Shown piece by piece: positions 7,653-14,164 of a stretch of 14,164 nucleotides of DNA. Made by a program: the position numbers and the translations under genes. The notes under the pieces were generated by a model. That model saw only the letters and a program-made list of their open reading frames with translations. It ran no database searches and was not told where the DNA came from. The stretch's first letter is position 1. The number at the start of each line of letters is the position of its first letter. The DNA comes from an uncultured Fidelibacterota bacterium. GTDB lineage: Bacteria; Fidelibacterota; Marinisomatia; Marinisomatales; UBA8229. The DNA lies in the NCBI GenBank assembly GCA_913054425.1, contig CAJXJG010000026.1, forward strand, positions 1-14,164, in the 5' to 3' direction.

Positions 7653-8769
7653 TATTCTCACTTTGTGGGTTCTGTTTTTTAAGAACCTTTTCGTCCAATT
7701 CCATTAAAAGATTTTCAATATCTTTCGCTTTTGGATTCAGCTCGAAGGCTTTTAGGTAAGACTCTTTGGCCTGTTCGTAGTAGCCAAGTACATAGTAAAC
7801 TGACCCGAGCTGGGCAACAGCTAAATATAATTCAGGGTCTATTTCTAACGCTAACTTACATGAAACCATTGCCTTGTAATATTTTCTATCCCGAAAAAAG
7901 GAAGATGCTTCAAATATATAGTTATAGGCTTCCTTAATTTCTTTTGTTGTCAATTGCTTTTTCTGTTTAAAAGCGGAAATCTCATTATTGAGATGTTTTG
8001 TCAATTGTTCAATTTGTGCGATTTGAACCTTTTCTGCCTGAATTTGCGTTTCTAATATGGACATGACCCCATGCTCTCGAAGATTTCTTTCTTTTTCCTC
8101 GATAGACTTTCGCAACGTTTCCTGACGTGATAATAAAGTTCCCTCTTCTGATAGGTAACGTAACTTATATTTTTCCCGAACACGCTTTATCTCATTCCCC
8201 ATGTTATATTTACTGTTTTTTTCTAAATCTTTCACTTCTTTCTTGTAATTTTTTTTCCTTTGTTTAAACTCTTTTTCATAATTTTTCTTGATAGATTTTC
8301 TTTGTTTCGTTTGTTCCTTTAACTTTTTATTGAATTCTTTCACAACAGGCTCAATTTGTTTATCAGCTTCTTTACGGCTGATTCGCGATATCAATTTTAA
8401 TTTTTTTGTTAATTCTTTTTTTCTTTTCTTAAGGGTTTTATTAATTTCTTTTCTTTGAGCTGCACTTACTTTATTTCTTTCTTTTATTAATTGAAAATAA
8501 TCAGTTAAAATTTGGTTTCTCTCTTTGATAACGTTTTTATCCCTTCGACTGAATGCTTTTCCAAAAGTCAGAATTTCTTTATCAATTTTCTTTTTAGCAT
8601 TTAAGTATTCTTTTTTGTTTAAAGAATCGAAATCTTTTAATGTACGCGAATAATACTTTTTCGCTTCATTTGATGAGTTAAAGTCTTCCGGTTTCATATA
8701 TTTAATCGGTTTGGCGGAACTGAATGAAACGATCAGGAAGAAAAGAGAAAATATTATGTGTTTATTCAT
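7636..8769 (-). CDS. Exported lysine-rich coiled-coil protein with C-terminal TPR
   Basis: This 377-residue protein has no family I can name. Residues 1-19 form a signal peptide ending in FSSA. Residues about 35-270 are an almost unbroken charged helix, predicted coiled coil, extremely rich in Lys and Glu; 105-205 is strongly basic. Two TPR-like repeats end the protein (about 281-350, with CKLALEIDPELYLAVAQLGS and then AKESYLKAFELNPKAKD), followed by a polar tail. The order signal, coiled coil, TPR is the same as in the next gene, and the TPR part looks related (LGSVYY here, LGSIYY there), which suggests two diverged paralogues or partners. It starts 12 bases after the FliF/FliG-like gene and overlaps the next gene, so the three are very probably co-transcribed. 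A long rod spanning the periplasm, with TPR binding at the end, is a reasonable guess only. The start lacks a clear Shine-Dalgarno site. Confidence 0.82.
   Translation of the reverse strand: MNKHIIFSLFFLIVSFSSAKPIKYMKPEDFNSSNEAKKYYSRTLKDFDSLNKKEYLNAKKKIDKEILTFGKAFSRRDKNVIKERNQILTDYFQLIKERNKVSAAQRKEINKTLKKRKKELTKKLKLISRISRKEADKQIEPVVKEFNKKLKEQTKQRKSIKKNYEKEFKQRKKNYKKEVKDLEKNSKYNMGNEIKRVREKYKLRYLSEEGTLLSRQETLRKSIEEKERNLREHGVMSILETQIQAEKVQIAQIEQLTKHLNNEISAFKQKKQLTTKEIKEAYNYIFEASSFFRDRKYYKAMVSCKLALEIDPELYLAVAQLGSVYYVLGYYEQAKESYLKAFELNPKAKDIENLLMELDEKVLKKQNPQSENNESEI
7657..7664 (-). promoter_or_regulatory. Weak ribosome binding site deciding the TPR gene start
   Basis: AAAGTGAG lies four bases before the ATG at 7652, inside the end of the preceding gene. 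The alternative in-frame GTG start (7659-7661) falls within this motif and has no purine-rich site of its own, which favours the ATG. Confidence 0.35.
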
Positions 8770-8781
8770 ACTATAAATAAT

Positions 8782-10311
8782 TCAACTGCTTTCATCGGTG
8801 GGATTAACCTTTTCTTCTTGAATATATAGTTTTACTGCTTGGACTATGCGTCTTTCGGAAGTAAAAATCTGATTGGAATTCACATTATCTAAAATCTTGA
8901 TTCGTTTCAGGATGTTCTTGGCAGTTTCAGGATTGAGGCAGTGTAATATTTTTTCACTGAACTCTTCATCTTTTTGCCATAAAGCCGTTGAAATATCATC
9001 CCGGTTTATTTGCAGAAGAACATTCTTTAATATTTCGTCATCAACCTTAGCGAGGTCACTGAAAGGGAATATTTCTTCCCGTAATGCTGAATTCTTATCG
9101 CCAATCAACGCAAGCACACGATCAGGGAGGTCGCTATAGGCTGGATTAGAATTCAAAATATCTGCATAATCAGAAGCGCCTTTTATTTGAATATTTTCCG
9201 GATTTATCAATGAATTGTATTTTTTTAGTATTTTATCGCGGACTTTATCAATAGTTGAGCGTGACCAGGATTTTTCTTTTGATAATTTTAAAGAAACCTG
9301 TTTGAGTTGATCATCATCAAGTTGACTTAGTAATGCAACTGCTTTTTCTTTTGGTAAATTTGTTATGAGGATTTCCAGCGATTCTTTCTCTAAGTCCTGG
9401 GCTATTTTCCATATCATATCATTCGATAAATTTTGTATAGATTTGAATGGTGCGTATGGTTTCGACAATTCTTCTGTTTTACCTTCGGATGGCGGTAAGA
9501 GTTCAATTGGCTGATCAATGGATACGGTAATCTGCTGGTTTCCTCCGGATTCTTGAGCTGGAGCTGGCGGCGGAGGAATATTAACTGATATTTCGGGTGT
9601 TTCATTCGTCTTGTCGGATACCTTTTTCATTCCCCGCAGTAACACCAGGATCCCCAGCAATAGAATCACCGCAAAAATTCCTGCGCTGATATATGCTAAA
9701 ACTGATCTTGAAGAAAGTAAGGATATCTTTTTATCATCAGCGGATGTACGCAGGCTGTCAAGAGAATGCTGATAGGCTAATGATTTATCGTATTTGTCAA
9801 AGACATTCTCCATGATACCTGAAAAGGATTCCGGATTCCTTTTAATTAAATCAAACCTTTGGACTACAAGATTTGCATTGGAGACAGATGTAAATACTGG
9901 GTGATTTATGATGGAATTTCGGGCAACATTTTCAAGTTTTTTACTGACCTTGGTATCCAATACCATTTTGATATCAAGAGTGATGATTCCATATAATTCC
10001 TCGGATTCAAATAAAGGGTCTTGGGGTGAATTTGGATTTGAAAATCCCGGAAGATTGGTAACCGGCGGAGGTTTGCGAGGTTCATGCTCAATGATATCAT
10101 TTTGCACATTTGATTTAATCTCACCAAGAGAAATATCAACTTCTAGGAATACCTGATCTTTTCCTATAAGATAAACCAGACTCTGAAGAAATCTATTCTC
10201 AAGGTCATGTTCAATTTCCAACTCTTTATAAGATAAAACACCTGCCTGAGTTATAGAAACCAGGATAAATAATACCAAATTACTGTAAATAGTTTTTTTC
10301 ATTTTATTCAT
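8782..10311 (-). CDS. FliF-like/FliG-like fusion protein of the inner membrane
   Basis: This 509-residue protein appears to join two flagellar-rotor parts. After a signal peptide (1-23, ends TQA), residues 27-155 resemble the last ring-building domain (RBM3) of the MS-ring protein FliF: YKELEIEHDLENRF..L..LIG.. then VFLEVDISL, a Pro-rich loop with LPGFSNPNSP (compare the FliF loop GVPG..SNQPP), then ITLDIKMVLD and a helix-strand unit. One membrane helix follows at 204-226. A Pro-rich cytoplasmic linker (about 228-290) leads to a FliG middle-like armadillo domain (about 296-368) and a FliG C-like domain (about 378-502, with REEIFPFSDLAKVDDEIL). FliF RBM1-2 and the FliF-binding N domain of FliG are absent, as expected for a direct fusion. 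No flagellar gene is nearby. It probably forms an inner-membrane ring or platform; whether it rotates is unknown. Assignment is by eye and needs profile searches. Confidence 0.72.
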   Translation of the reverse strand: MNKMKKTIYSNLVLFILVSITQAGVLSYKELEIEHDLENRFLQSLVYLIGKDQVFLEVDISLGEIKSNVQNDIIEHEPRKPPPVTNLPGFSNPNSPQDPLFESEELYGIITLDIKMVLDTKVSKKLENVARNSIINHPVFTSVSNANLVVQRFDLIKRNPESFSGIMENVFDKYDKSLAYQHSLDSLRTSADDKKISLLSSRSVLAYISAGIFAVILLLGILVLLRGMKKVSDKTNETPEISVNIPPPPAPAQESGGNQQITVSIDQPIELLPPSEGKTEELSKPYAPFKSIQNLSNDMIWKIAQDLEKESLEILITNLPKEKAVALLSQLDDDQLKQVSLKLSKEKSWSRSTIDKVRDKILKKYNSLINPENIQIKGASDYADILNSNPAYSDLPDRVLALIGDKNSALREEIFPFSDLAKVDDEILKNVLLQINRDDISTALWQKDEEFSEKILHCLNPETAKNILKRIKILDNVNSNQIFTSERRIVQAVKLYIQEEKVNPTDESS

Positions 10312-10349
10312 ACTTTCTTCTTCATACCTAAATTCGGAATATTTTAATT

Positions 10350-10379
10350 ATTACACTGCATTTCAACGGTCCCTGATAA
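10350..10379 (-). promoter_or_regulatory. Weak candidate promoter before the FliF/FliG-like cassette
   Basis: On the minus strand TTATCA (10374-10379), an 18-base spacer and TGTAAT (10350-10355) lie in the 103-base gap between accA and the cassette. The match is modest (4 of 6 and 5 of 6). The gap itself is the largest within the run of minus-strand genes, which is the main reason to expect an independent promoter. A purine-rich GAAGAAGAAAG just before the ATG at 10311 may serve ribosome binding. Confidence 0.22.
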
Positions 10380-10414
10380 CTGAATAAACACATGCATGTA
10401 ATTTAATACATAAA

Positions 10415-11371
10415 TTATGAGTCGGAAAATACTCCCAATTTATCATATTTATTCAGTCGTCGATTTAAAAATTGATCAGATGGAAGCTCATTTAATAAGT
10501 TTAATTCTTCTATAATTACTGCTTTAAGAATGGATGCAGCTTCTTCCCAGTTTCTATGTGCCCCGCCTGGAGGTTCGTGAATTATTTTGTCACAAATTCC
10601 CATCTTTTTCAGATCTTCAGCAGTTAATTGGAGTGACTCGGCAGCGCTAGATGCTTTGGAAGCATCTCTCCACAAAATGGAAGCGCAGCCTTCAGGGCTA
10701 ATGACCGAAAACCATGTATTTTCCAACATTAACATTCGGTCACAAATACCGATTCCGAGCGCTCCGCCACTAGCGCCTTCTCCGATTACTACTGCTATTA
10801 TTGGAACTTTCAATTTCGACATTTCCAATAGGTTTCTCGCAATCGCTTCTCCTTGTCCTCTTTCTTCAGCTCCCAGACCGGGATAGGCTCCTGGAGTATC
10901 CAGTAGCGAAACAACCGGTATATTAAATTTTTCTGCTAACTTCATCACTCTGAGAGCTTTTCGATACCCTTCCGGACGCATCATACCGAAATTCCGGTAA
11001 AGGTTTTCATTGGTGTTGCGACCCTTCTGTTGACCCATAAACATAATCGTTTGTCCATTCATTGTACCAAATCCGGTTACAAGTGATGGATCATCTCCAA
11101 AATATCTATCCCCGTGTAACTCAAAAAAATCTTCCGTCCAATTATGAATATAATCCAAGCAATAGGGACGGTTGGGATGACGTGCCACTTGGACTTTCTG
11201 CCATCTATCAAGATTTGAAAATATCTTTTTCATGAGATTAATACGTTCCGATTCACGTTTGGCAATTTTATCCATTACCTCTTGAGAAGGGTTATTAACA
11301 GAACGAAGCTCAAGAATTTTTTCATCAATCTCCTGGATTGGTTTTTCAAATTCGAGATAATATTTAGACAT
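10415..11371 (-). CDS. accA: Acetyl-CoA carboxylase carboxyltransferase subunit alpha
   Basis: AccA pairs with AccD to move the carboxyl group from biotin on AccB to acetyl-CoA, forming malonyl-CoA for fatty acid synthesis in the cytoplasm. The 318 residues match the usual length (E. coli has 319). The opening YLEFEKPIQEIDEKI, ARHPNRPY..DYI (64-74), NFGM.RPEGYRKALR (127-141), DTPGAYPG.GAEERGQGEAIA (158-178), GEGASGGAL (197-205, oxyanion loop), SVISPEGCASILW (222-234) and GGAHRN (269-274) are all family signatures, and nothing is missing. Its ATG overlaps the stop of the upstream WecA-like gene in the eight bases ATGTCTAA, so translation is probably coupled. accD is not in this window. The neighbours are glycan genes, so accA seems to ride along in the transcript. 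Confidence 0.97.
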   Translation of the reverse strand: MSKYYLEFEKPIQEIDEKILELRSVNNPSQEVMDKIAKRESERINLMKKIFSNLDRWQKVQVARHPNRPYCLDYIHNWTEDFFELHGDRYFGDDPSLVTGFGTMNGQTIMFMGQQKGRNTNENLYRNFGMMRPEGYRKALRVMKLAEKFNIPVVSLLDTPGAYPGLGAEERGQGEAIARNLLEMSKLKVPIIAVVIGEGASGGALGIGICDRMLMLENTWFSVISPEGCASILWRDASKASSAAESLQLTAEDLKKMGICDKIIHEPPGGAHRNWEEAASILKAVIIEELNLLNELPSDQFLNRRLNKYDKLGVFSDS

Positions 11372-12440
11372 TTTTTGATCGGTTATCCACAGTTAAATAT
11401 TTCCTGTCCACAATAAAATAGAGTCCAACAAAACCAACTAAGATTAAAACAAAAATTATATTGGCAATGATCACGGATAATTTTAAACATAGATAACCTA
11501 TACAGCACAAAACTAACGATATACAATGAATCAGCAGTATAGATCGCTCCTTTTGGAATCCCAAGGCAATTAATTGATGATAAGTGTGGTCATTTGATGA
11601 TCTTGTTATAGGATTACCTTTTCTTATTCTTGTAACCATTACAAAACTTAGATCAAAAAGTGGCACCGCAAACAAAAGCACTGGAACAAACCAGGATGAT
11701 GATTGATTGCCAATCGTTGGGTTATATATAATTGCAACCGCACCAAGCACGAAACCAAATGTCTGTGCCCCGGAATCACCAAGAAAGAGCTTTGCTGGAT
11801 AGGAATTGAATAGATATAGACCTAAAGTAATTCCAAAAATTGCAGCACAGAATTGTGGGAGAAAAATTTGAGAAGATACTAACGTAATTATAAAAAAGAA
11901 TATTACCGATACGGAAACCAGACCAATAGCAAGTCCATCCATACTGTCAACAAAATTAAAAGCATTTGTAATAACTAAAAGCCAGGATATTGTAAAAATA
12001 ATATTTAACCATGAATCGAGGTTAGTCCCTGTGTGTAAAAAAAATTCCGGTGAAGAAAAGAACCGGATCTGTACTCCAAGGTACAAAAGCAAAATCGAAG
12101 CGAATAACTGTCCCAATAGTTTCATTGCAACTGTAAGACTGCTAAAATCATCCAGCAGTCCAAATATAAAAATCACCCAACCGGCAATGAGTACGGATTC
12201 CAAGGCCTTGTATTGATTTAATTGGAAAATATACATTATGAGCGTAAGCGTGACAATGAGAACAAAACCACCGATTAAAGGCATAGGCTCCTTATGTAAT
12301 TTGTGAGGCTCACTATTTGGTATATCCAGCAATCTAATTTTTTTTGAAATGGGAAGACCACCTGATATCAGGAGAAGAGAAACAATGAACGATGTCAGCA
12401 TAATCGTAATTGATTGATAAATATTTATATTTGAAACCAT
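11364..12440 (-). CDS. WecA/MraY-family polyprenyl-phosphate sugar-1-phosphate transferase
   Basis: This 358-residue polytopic membrane enzyme should transfer a sugar-1-phosphate (often GlcNAc-1-P) from a UDP-sugar to undecaprenyl phosphate, the first step of a lipid-linked glycan. About ten hydrophobic segments are visible. Family motifs: GLLDD (94-98, Mg-binding Asp pair), ITNAFNFVDSMDGLA (157-171; most relatives have DGLDGLA), FLGDSG (219-224) and the cytoplasmic loop RIRKGNPITRSSNDHTYHQL (271-290) with the nucleotide-binding His pair. NAFN and the loop form favour the WecA side over peptidoglycan MraY, since MraY normally sits in the mur/dcw cluster. The genes upstream are glycosyltransferases, so a surface polysaccharide is the likely product. 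It overlaps accA by 8 bp, and a strong extended -10 sits only seven bases before its ATG. The exact sugar cannot be read. Confidence 0.9.
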   Translation of the reverse strand: MVSNINIYQSITIMLTSFIVSLLLISGGLPISKKIRLLDIPNSEPHKLHKEPMPLIGGFVLIVTLTLIMYIFQLNQYKALESVLIAGWVIFIFGLLDDFSSLTVAMKLLGQLFASILLLYLGVQIRFFSSPEFFLHTGTNLDSWLNIIFTISWLLVITNAFNFVDSMDGLAIGLVSVSVIFFFIITLVSSQIFLPQFCAAIFGITLGLYLFNSYPAKLFLGDSGAQTFGFVLGAVAIIYNPTIGNQSSSWFVPVLLFAVPLFDLSFVMVTRIRKGNPITRSSNDHTYHQLIALGFQKERSILLIHCISLVLCCIGYLCLKLSVIIANIIFVLILVGFVGLYFIVDRKYLTVDNRSKNV

Positions 12441-12447
12441 TGTAAGG

Positions 12448-12456
12448 ATTATACCA
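12448..12456 (-). promoter_or_regulatory. Extended -10 promoter immediately before the WecA-like gene
   Basis: The minus strand reads TGGTATAAT, a perfect extended -10 (TGnTATAAT), ending seven bases before the ATG at 12440. No good -35 is present 17 bases upstream (AATTAT), which extended -10 promoters tolerate. Transcription would begin at or next to the A of the ATG, giving a leaderless or nearly leaderless mRNA. This could separate the WecA-like gene and accA from the glycosyltransferase genes. Confidence 0.45.
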
Positions 12457-12479
12457 TAAAATTAATTCTCATAATTCAC

Positions 12480-13352
12480 CTATGATCGGAGAGTATACAC
12501 AATTTCTGTGCTGATCAATTTCAACATCATTATTAAATAAAAAATGAAATTAAAAAGAGAAAAATAGTTCACTGCATAATGCTTTTTATAAAATAAAAAA
12601 TAAGAGCGATGCCACTCATAAATTGAACGGTGAGGAATTGTGTTTGATCCGCCTGTACCCTGTATATGAATCAGGGTTGAAGATGGGACAAAATATATTT
12701 TCCATCCCCTTTTCTTAGCACGGATACAGTAATCTGAATCTTCCTGATATGCGAAATACTGGTCATCAAAAAAGCCAATTTCGTTAATCAGTTTTCTTCG
12801 GATTAACATACAGGACCCGGAAACACCATCCACATCAGATGGTTGGTCTTCATGTATATGCGACAAATGATATCCCGTAAATAAAGACAGATGGGGAAAT
12901 AGTCTTGAAAGTCCTGAAAAATATGTGAATACATTCCAGGGAGTTGCAAGACCACGCCGGCATGATTTCTGGAAGGATTGATCTTCATTAAGTACTTTTG
13001 GTCCGCAAATACCTACTTCAGGTTGATTGTTTATAACCTTCAGTAATTCATTAATGGTATTTTTCCTCACAATTGTATCCGGATTTAAAAGTAAAATTAA
13101 TTCGCCGCCCGATTCGTAGATTGCTTGGTTTATAGCCTTTGAAAATCCTTCATTTCTTCTGTTACAGATTAATCGGATAGATGGAAAATCTTTTTCCAGC
13201 ATGTTGACTGTCTGATCATGTGAATTATTGTCAACTACAATTATTTCTGATTCACACAGATACCGGGAAGTTTTCAAGGACCGTAAGCATTTCCTTAGTG
13301 AGGATTCCGCGTTTAGCGTAACAATACAAATAGAAAGTTTCATTGCAGACAT
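12480..13352 (-). CDS. Family 2 glycosyltransferase, rhamnosyltransferase-like
   Basis: This 290-residue GT-A enzyme should add a sugar from a nucleotide sugar to a lipid-linked glycan on the inner face of the membrane. The N-terminal fold shows LSICIVTLN (6-14), EIIVVDNNSHD (36-46), RNEGFSKAINQAI (66-78) and LLNPDT (88-93), which stands for the DxD metal site. The acceptor half has DVDGVSGSCMLIRR (173-186) and the catalytic ED in YQEDSDYCIRA (202-212). These features match WbbL-like rhamnosyltransferases, but the sugar and linkage cannot be assigned from sequence. A hydrophobic C-terminal segment (about 262-282) probably ties it to the membrane. It follows the Dpm1-like gene after five bases. 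The ATG at 13352 is used here; Met4 (13343) gives the more typical family start MKLSICIVTLN and is equally possible, with no ribosome site to decide. Confidence 0.9.
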   Translation of the reverse strand: MSAMKLSICIVTLNAESSLRKCLRSLKTSRYLCESEIIVVDNNSHDQTVNMLEKDFPSIRLICNRRNEGFSKAINQAIYESGGELILLLNPDTIVRKNTINELLKVINNQPEVGICGPKVLNEDQSFQKSCRRGLATPWNVFTYFSGLSRLFPHLSLFTGYHLSHIHEDQPSDVDGVSGSCMLIRRKLINEIGFFDDQYFAYQEDSDYCIRAKKRGWKIYFVPSSTLIHIQGTGGSNTIPHRSIYEWHRSYFLFYKKHYAVNYFSLFNFIFYLIMMLKLISTEIVYTLRS

Positions 13353-13357
13353 GTTAT

Positions 13358-14074
13358 CTATTTATTCCAGCCAAAAAGCTTCCAAATTCGTAAACGCCAG
13401 ACAATAAAAATTGCCTCATACATAATTGTTCTGGACATTTTTGATTCTCCAATCGTCCGGTCAATAAAAATAATCGGATGCTCAATAATCTTAAACCCTT
13501 TTCTCCAGGAACGAAAATTCATCTCAATCTGAAAAGAATAACCGTTTGAACGTACTTTCCCAAGTTCAATAGATTCCAATACAATTCTTCTCCAAACTTT
13601 AAAACCACCGGTTGCATCCTTAATAGGCATCCCCGTGATAATTCGTGAATACAGGTTAGCCCCATAACTCAAAATCAAACGACGAATGGGCCACCTCACA
13701 ACACTAACGCCATCGCAATACCGACTCCCAATGACAAGATCATAATCCGTGAGTAAATCAAGCATTACTGCTATCTCCTTCGGATCATGTGATAAATCAG
13801 CATCCATCTGCACTATGGCATCATAATCTCGTTCTAATGCCCACACAAATCCAAAACAGTACGCTGTTCCCAAACCAGCTTTTCCGGGCCTGCACTCAAG
13901 ATAAAGATTGGGAAACTGGTTTTGAAGTTCCTTGACCAAATCAGCAGTACCATCAGGGGAATTATCGTCCACAATCAGCATGTGAAAATCAGAATTAATG
14001 GAAAAAACTGATTCCACCAACCGGAAGATATTTTTCCGTTCATTGTAGGTGGGAGAAACAATTAATGTTTTCAT
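13358..14074 (-). CDS. Polyprenol-phosphate mannose (Dpm1/Ppm1-like) synthase, GT2
   Basis: This 238-residue soluble GT2 enzyme should transfer mannose (or another hexose) from its nucleotide sugar to polyprenyl phosphate, giving the lipid-linked donor used outside the membrane. Signatures in order: VSPTYNERKNI (6-16), VDDNSPDGT (35-43), RPGKAGLGTAY (62-72), QMDADLSHDP (89-98, DxD metal site), GSRY (116-119), DATGGFKVWRR (153-163), GYSFQIEM (178-185) and GESKMS (209-214). Full match and normal length for Dpm1-type enzymes without a C-terminal membrane domain. Its ATG overlaps the stop of an upstream gene as ATGA, and the next glycosyltransferase begins five bases after its stop, so it sits inside an operon. 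The donor could be GDP-mannose or UDP-glucose; the sequence does not settle it. Confidence 0.93.
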   Translation of the reverse strand: MKTLIVSPTYNERKNIFRLVESVFSINSDFHMLIVDDNSPDGTADLVKELQNQFPNLYLECRPGKAGLGTAYCFGFVWALERDYDAIVQMDADLSHDPKEIAVMLDLLTDYDLVIGSRYCDGVSVVRWPIRRLILSYGANLYSRIITGMPIKDATGGFKVWRRIVLESIELGKVRSNGYSFQIEMNFRSWRKGFKIIEHPIIFIDRTIGESKMSRTIMYEAIFIVWRLRIWKLFGWNK

Positions 14075-14164
14075 GAGGGTAATTTTGATTTAATGTCCTT
14101 CAAACTCACTTCAAGTGGTAGAGTTGTAACCTGTAATTTGCTTTTGATCAGGTGGGTTTTCAAA
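14071..14164 (-). CDS. 3' end of an unidentified upstream gene
   Basis: One minus-strand frame is open from the right edge (first full codon at 14163) to a TGA at 14071-14073, giving 30 residues that start LKTHLIKSKLQ and end KSKLPS. The stop overlaps the next start codon as ATGA, the usual sign of translational coupling, which supports a real coding end. The other two frames either stop early or lack such a junction. The fragment is too short to name; from its context it is probably another gene of the glycan cluster. Confidence 0.55.
   Translation of the reverse strand, partial: LKTHLIKSKLQVTTLPLEVSLKDIKSKLPS

Noticed and set aside
7653..7661. GTG at 7661 as start of the TPR gene
   Set aside because: No ribosome site precedes it, and the following ATG has one that overlaps this GTG.
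8782..10311. A genuine flagellar gene cluster
   Set aside because: No FliM/N, FliH/I, FlhA/B, FliP/Q/R, hook or flagellin genes occur in the window; the neighbours are accA and coiled-coil/TPR proteins.
10390..10399. Perfect 10-bp palindrome ACATGCATGT upstream of the FliF/FliG-like gene as an operator
   Set aside because: It is short, single and common by chance in A/T-rich spacers; nothing else links it to regulation.

Overview
The window looks like chromosome of a Gram-negative marine bacterium of the Fibrobacterota-Chlorobi-Bacteroidota (FCB) group. Marinimicrobia (SAR406) or a close relative is my best guess. The basis is a secreted LamG protein carrying the GCTD...DDGSC spacer common in that group, a periplasmic dipeptidyl peptidase IV, a divergent PpiD/SurA-type foldase, low to moderate G+C and patchy Shine-Dalgarno sites. 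No 16S or other taxonomic marker is present, so this is inference.

Left part (1-3789, minus strand): the 5' two-thirds or so of a secreted tandem LamG protein runs off the left edge. It is preceded by a good promoter and a structured leader of about 130 nt. Upstream of it lies a complete S9B dipeptidyl peptidase IV gene. Next comes a 143-bp divergent promoter region and a membrane-anchored parvulin-type foldase on the plus strand (3933-5771). The convergent gap at 5772-6029 holds a 73-bp imperfect palindromic repeat and two further hairpins, and no gene.

Right part (6030-14164, all minus strand): read in transcription order this is a tightly packed run. It starts with the tail of an unidentified gene (ATGA overlap), then a polyprenol-phosphate-mannose-synthase-like GT2, a rhamnosyltransferase-like GT2, a WecA/MraY-family lipid-carrier sugar-phosphate transferase, and accA (8-bp ATGTCTAA overlap). 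After a 103-bp gap come three genes of a different kind. The first encodes a secreted-then-anchored protein whose periplasmic half resembles the C-terminal part of flagellar FliF (RBM3) and whose cytoplasmic half resembles FliG middle plus C domains, joined through one membrane helix. Two exported coiled-coil/TPR proteins follow, 12 bp apart and then overlapping.

The glycosyltransferases and the WecA-like enzyme fit assembly of a lipid-linked cell-surface glycan, and accA is fatty-acid housekeeping. The three-gene FliF/FliG-fusion cassette is the best candidate here for an undescribed system. It combines flagellar-rotor building blocks with coiled-coil/TPR periplasmic partners and has no flagellar gene next to it. 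In a by-eye alignment, the FliG residues known to matter for torque are replaced, three of them with reversed charge. Its function is unknown.
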